DNA of 50,081 bases, from contig NZ_QJTI01000028.1 of assembly GCF_003217325.1 (NCBI RefSeq), forward strand, positions 1 to 50,081, written 5' to 3'. Positions 49,021 to 50,081 of the stretch are shown in pieces. Position 1 is the stretch's first letter, and each line of letters begins with the position of its first letter. The position numbers were made by a program, and so were the translations under genes. The DNA is from Rhodopseudomonas faecalis (GTDB taxonomy: Bacteria; Pseudomonadota; Alphaproteobacteria; Rhizobiales; Xanthobacteraceae). The notes beneath the pieces were generated by a model. The model saw nothing but the letters and a program-made list of their open reading frames with translations, did no database searches and was not told the DNA's origin.

Positions 49021-49803
49021 TCAGCGCACCTCGGCGCGCCGTGCCGGCTTCGACGTTGCCGCCGGCACCGGGGCTGTGGGCGTGACGCTGATGGCCGGGG
49101 AGTTGGCCGCTTCGCCGCCGTCATGATGGGCCGGCGACACCTTCATCTCGCCCAGCCGGGCGCGCAGCTCGGCATTCAGCCCGGGATAGGAGCTGATCGG
49201 CGTGAATTCCGCGGTCTGCGCGGCACCGACCCGGATGCCGGAATAGGCGACGAGGCCGTTGCCGGTCGCCACCACATCGCCGGCGCGCAGCGAGGTGTCG
49301 AGCGCGAGATCGACCGGCGCCAGCCCGGCCGGGCTGCGGCCGTCGCAGGTGCAATCGGCCTTCAGCGCCTTGCGATAGGCAAAGGCGTTGTCGCTGTCGG
49401 CGTAGCGCTCGCCATTGCTGGCGGTGGCGTACTCGATCTGGCTGCCATAAAAGACCCGGGTCTGGCTCGCCGGGCAGAATGCCTGACACATCTGCGCGGC
49501 GCTGGCGCCGCCACGGGTGCTCAGCGGAAAATATTTGCCGTCGCAGCTGCGCACGCAAAACGCCGAACCGGAGCCGGAGGCCACGGCGGGCCGTGCCGGC
49601 GGCGCCGATGACGCGCCGAGGCCAAACGGATCAGCGAAGAAATTTTGCTGCGATGACCGGGCGGGCGGCGACTGAAAGCCGCCGAACAGCATGTCGAGCA
49701 GGTTTTGGGCGGATGCGGGCGGCGCGGCCACGGTGAGCGCGGTCAGCAGCAAAGCGGCCGGCAGCGCCGCTTGTCGGCGCGGAAGGCTGAACTCGATACG
49801 CAA
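49021..49803 (-). CDS. DUF2865 exported protein
   Basis: The 260-aa protein has a signal peptide (basic MRIEFSLPRRQ, then a hydrophobic core ending PPASAQ, cleavage near 33). The DUF2865 core contains AFCVRSCDGKYFPLSTRGG, QMCQAFCPASQTRVFYGSQIE and ALKADCTCDG. Six to seven conserved cysteines suggest disulfides in the periplasm. The C-terminal 40 residues are Ala/Pro-rich and disordered. Function is unknown; the family is largely confined to Rhizobiales. Confidence 0.85.
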   Translation of the reverse strand: MRIEFSLPRRQAALPAALLLTALTVAAPPASAQNLLDMLFGGFQSPPARSSQQNFFADPFGLGASSAPPARPAVASGSGSAFCVRSCDGKYFPLSTRGGASAAQMCQAFCPASQTRVFYGSQIEYATASNGERYADSDNAFAYRKALKADCTCDGRSPAGLAPVDLALDTSLRAGDVVATGNGLVAYSGIRVGAAQTAEFTPISSYPGLNAELRARLGEMKVSPAHHDGGEAANSPAISVTPTAPVPAATSKPARRAEVR

Positions 49804-49904
49804 CGCTCACCCCACCCAAGTTCAGTCGGCCGCACCGCATGGCCCGGCAACCGCCAAACTTTAGGTCGGGATGGTAAACGGCGGGTAACCGGGCGGCGCG
49901 AAGC

Positions 49905-50000
49905 ACCGGGGTGGGGTGGGGGCTTGGCGCAGTCGGCCCCACCCGGCCGGCCCGATTGTCATCGGGCCGTCCACCCTCCCCACGAGGGGGATCGTTGCGT
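49905..50000. repeat. GC-rich palindromic intergenic element
   Basis: Contains a perfect hairpin GGCCCGAT-TGTC-ATCGGGCC (49949-49968) flanked by complementary tracts (GGGGTGGGGTGGGGG on the left and CCACCCTCCCC on the right), the same style as the elements at 3.7 and 34.3 kb. No gene is seen from 49804 to the window end; 50000-50081 shows no recognisable feature. Confidence 0.5.
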
Positions 50001-50081
50001 AATTTGATGACGCAGGTTTTTGAGGGGACTTTGGACAGGTTTGCGGTGTGTCTTGGAGCGTCCGCGGGCGGCTAAGCGAGG

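Overview
The window looks like chromosome of a GC-rich alphaproteobacterium of the Bradyrhizobium / Rhodopseudomonas group (Nitrobacteraceae). The evidence is the mix of genes: a GcrA cell-cycle regulator with clustered GANTC sites, a SAM-II riboswitch on a metZ-type sulfhydrylase, a duplicated-domain dCTP deaminase, a TlpA with the four cysteines of the Bradyrhizobium protein, TIGR02302 and DUF2865 proteins, an EcfG-type general-stress promoter, and several copies of a roughly 145-bp intergenic repeat. Most genes are densely packed and in order for this group. There is no rRNA operon, prophage or CRISPR array. The only transposase is a fragment at the left edge.

Layout. 1-1500: end of an insertion sequence abutting a truncated repeat, a possible tiny lipoprotein, and gcrA. 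1500-5300: argD-argF (arginine synthesis), hslO (Hsp33), then convergent apaG. 5600-8570: a tightly overlapped operon of an OpgC-type glucan acyltransferase and two exported SGNH-family proteins. 8760-13630: metZ under a SAM-II riboswitch, divergent dcd, a MATE exporter, and an atypical ogt. 13835-17990: tRNA-Gly and a set that looks stress-related (small repeat-bearing protein, GH13 glucosidase, PRC-barrel protein with an EcfG promoter, single-domain response regulator). 18080-23150: exported metallo-beta-lactamase-fold protein, alkA-type glycosylase, gluQ, cytosolic hybrid histidine kinase, BrkB/YihY membrane protein. 22950-26610: twin-TM protein, cobalamin adenosyltransferase, etfBA, 3-hydroxyacyl-CoA dehydrogenase. 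27385-34170: YjfB-like protein, tlpA divergent from argH-lptM-lysA, and a large TIGR02302 membrane protein.

34450-38770 is the least conventional block. Three translationally coupled minus-strand genes encode a 539-aa fold-type-I PLP enzyme, a 417-aa ATP-grasp protein and a 489-aa PLP-dependent decarboxylase. I cannot match them to a known pathway; they look like a compact amino-acid-derived small-molecule or amide-forming operon. Next come a CpdR-like receiver and a zinc-ribbon protein divergent from ftsE-ftsX-ydcF-plsC, then chaC and a thioesterase, glgP, a hypothetical gene and a DUF2865 protein.

The genes fall into housekeeping groups: amino-acid synthesis (argD, argF, argH, lysA, metZ), fatty-acid/electron transfer (etfBA, hbd, thioesterase), envelope and division (opgC operon, ftsEX, plsC, lptM, TIGR02302), and glycogen/glucan use (glgP, GH13). 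All functions are assigned from reading motifs in the translated sequence; no database search was run.
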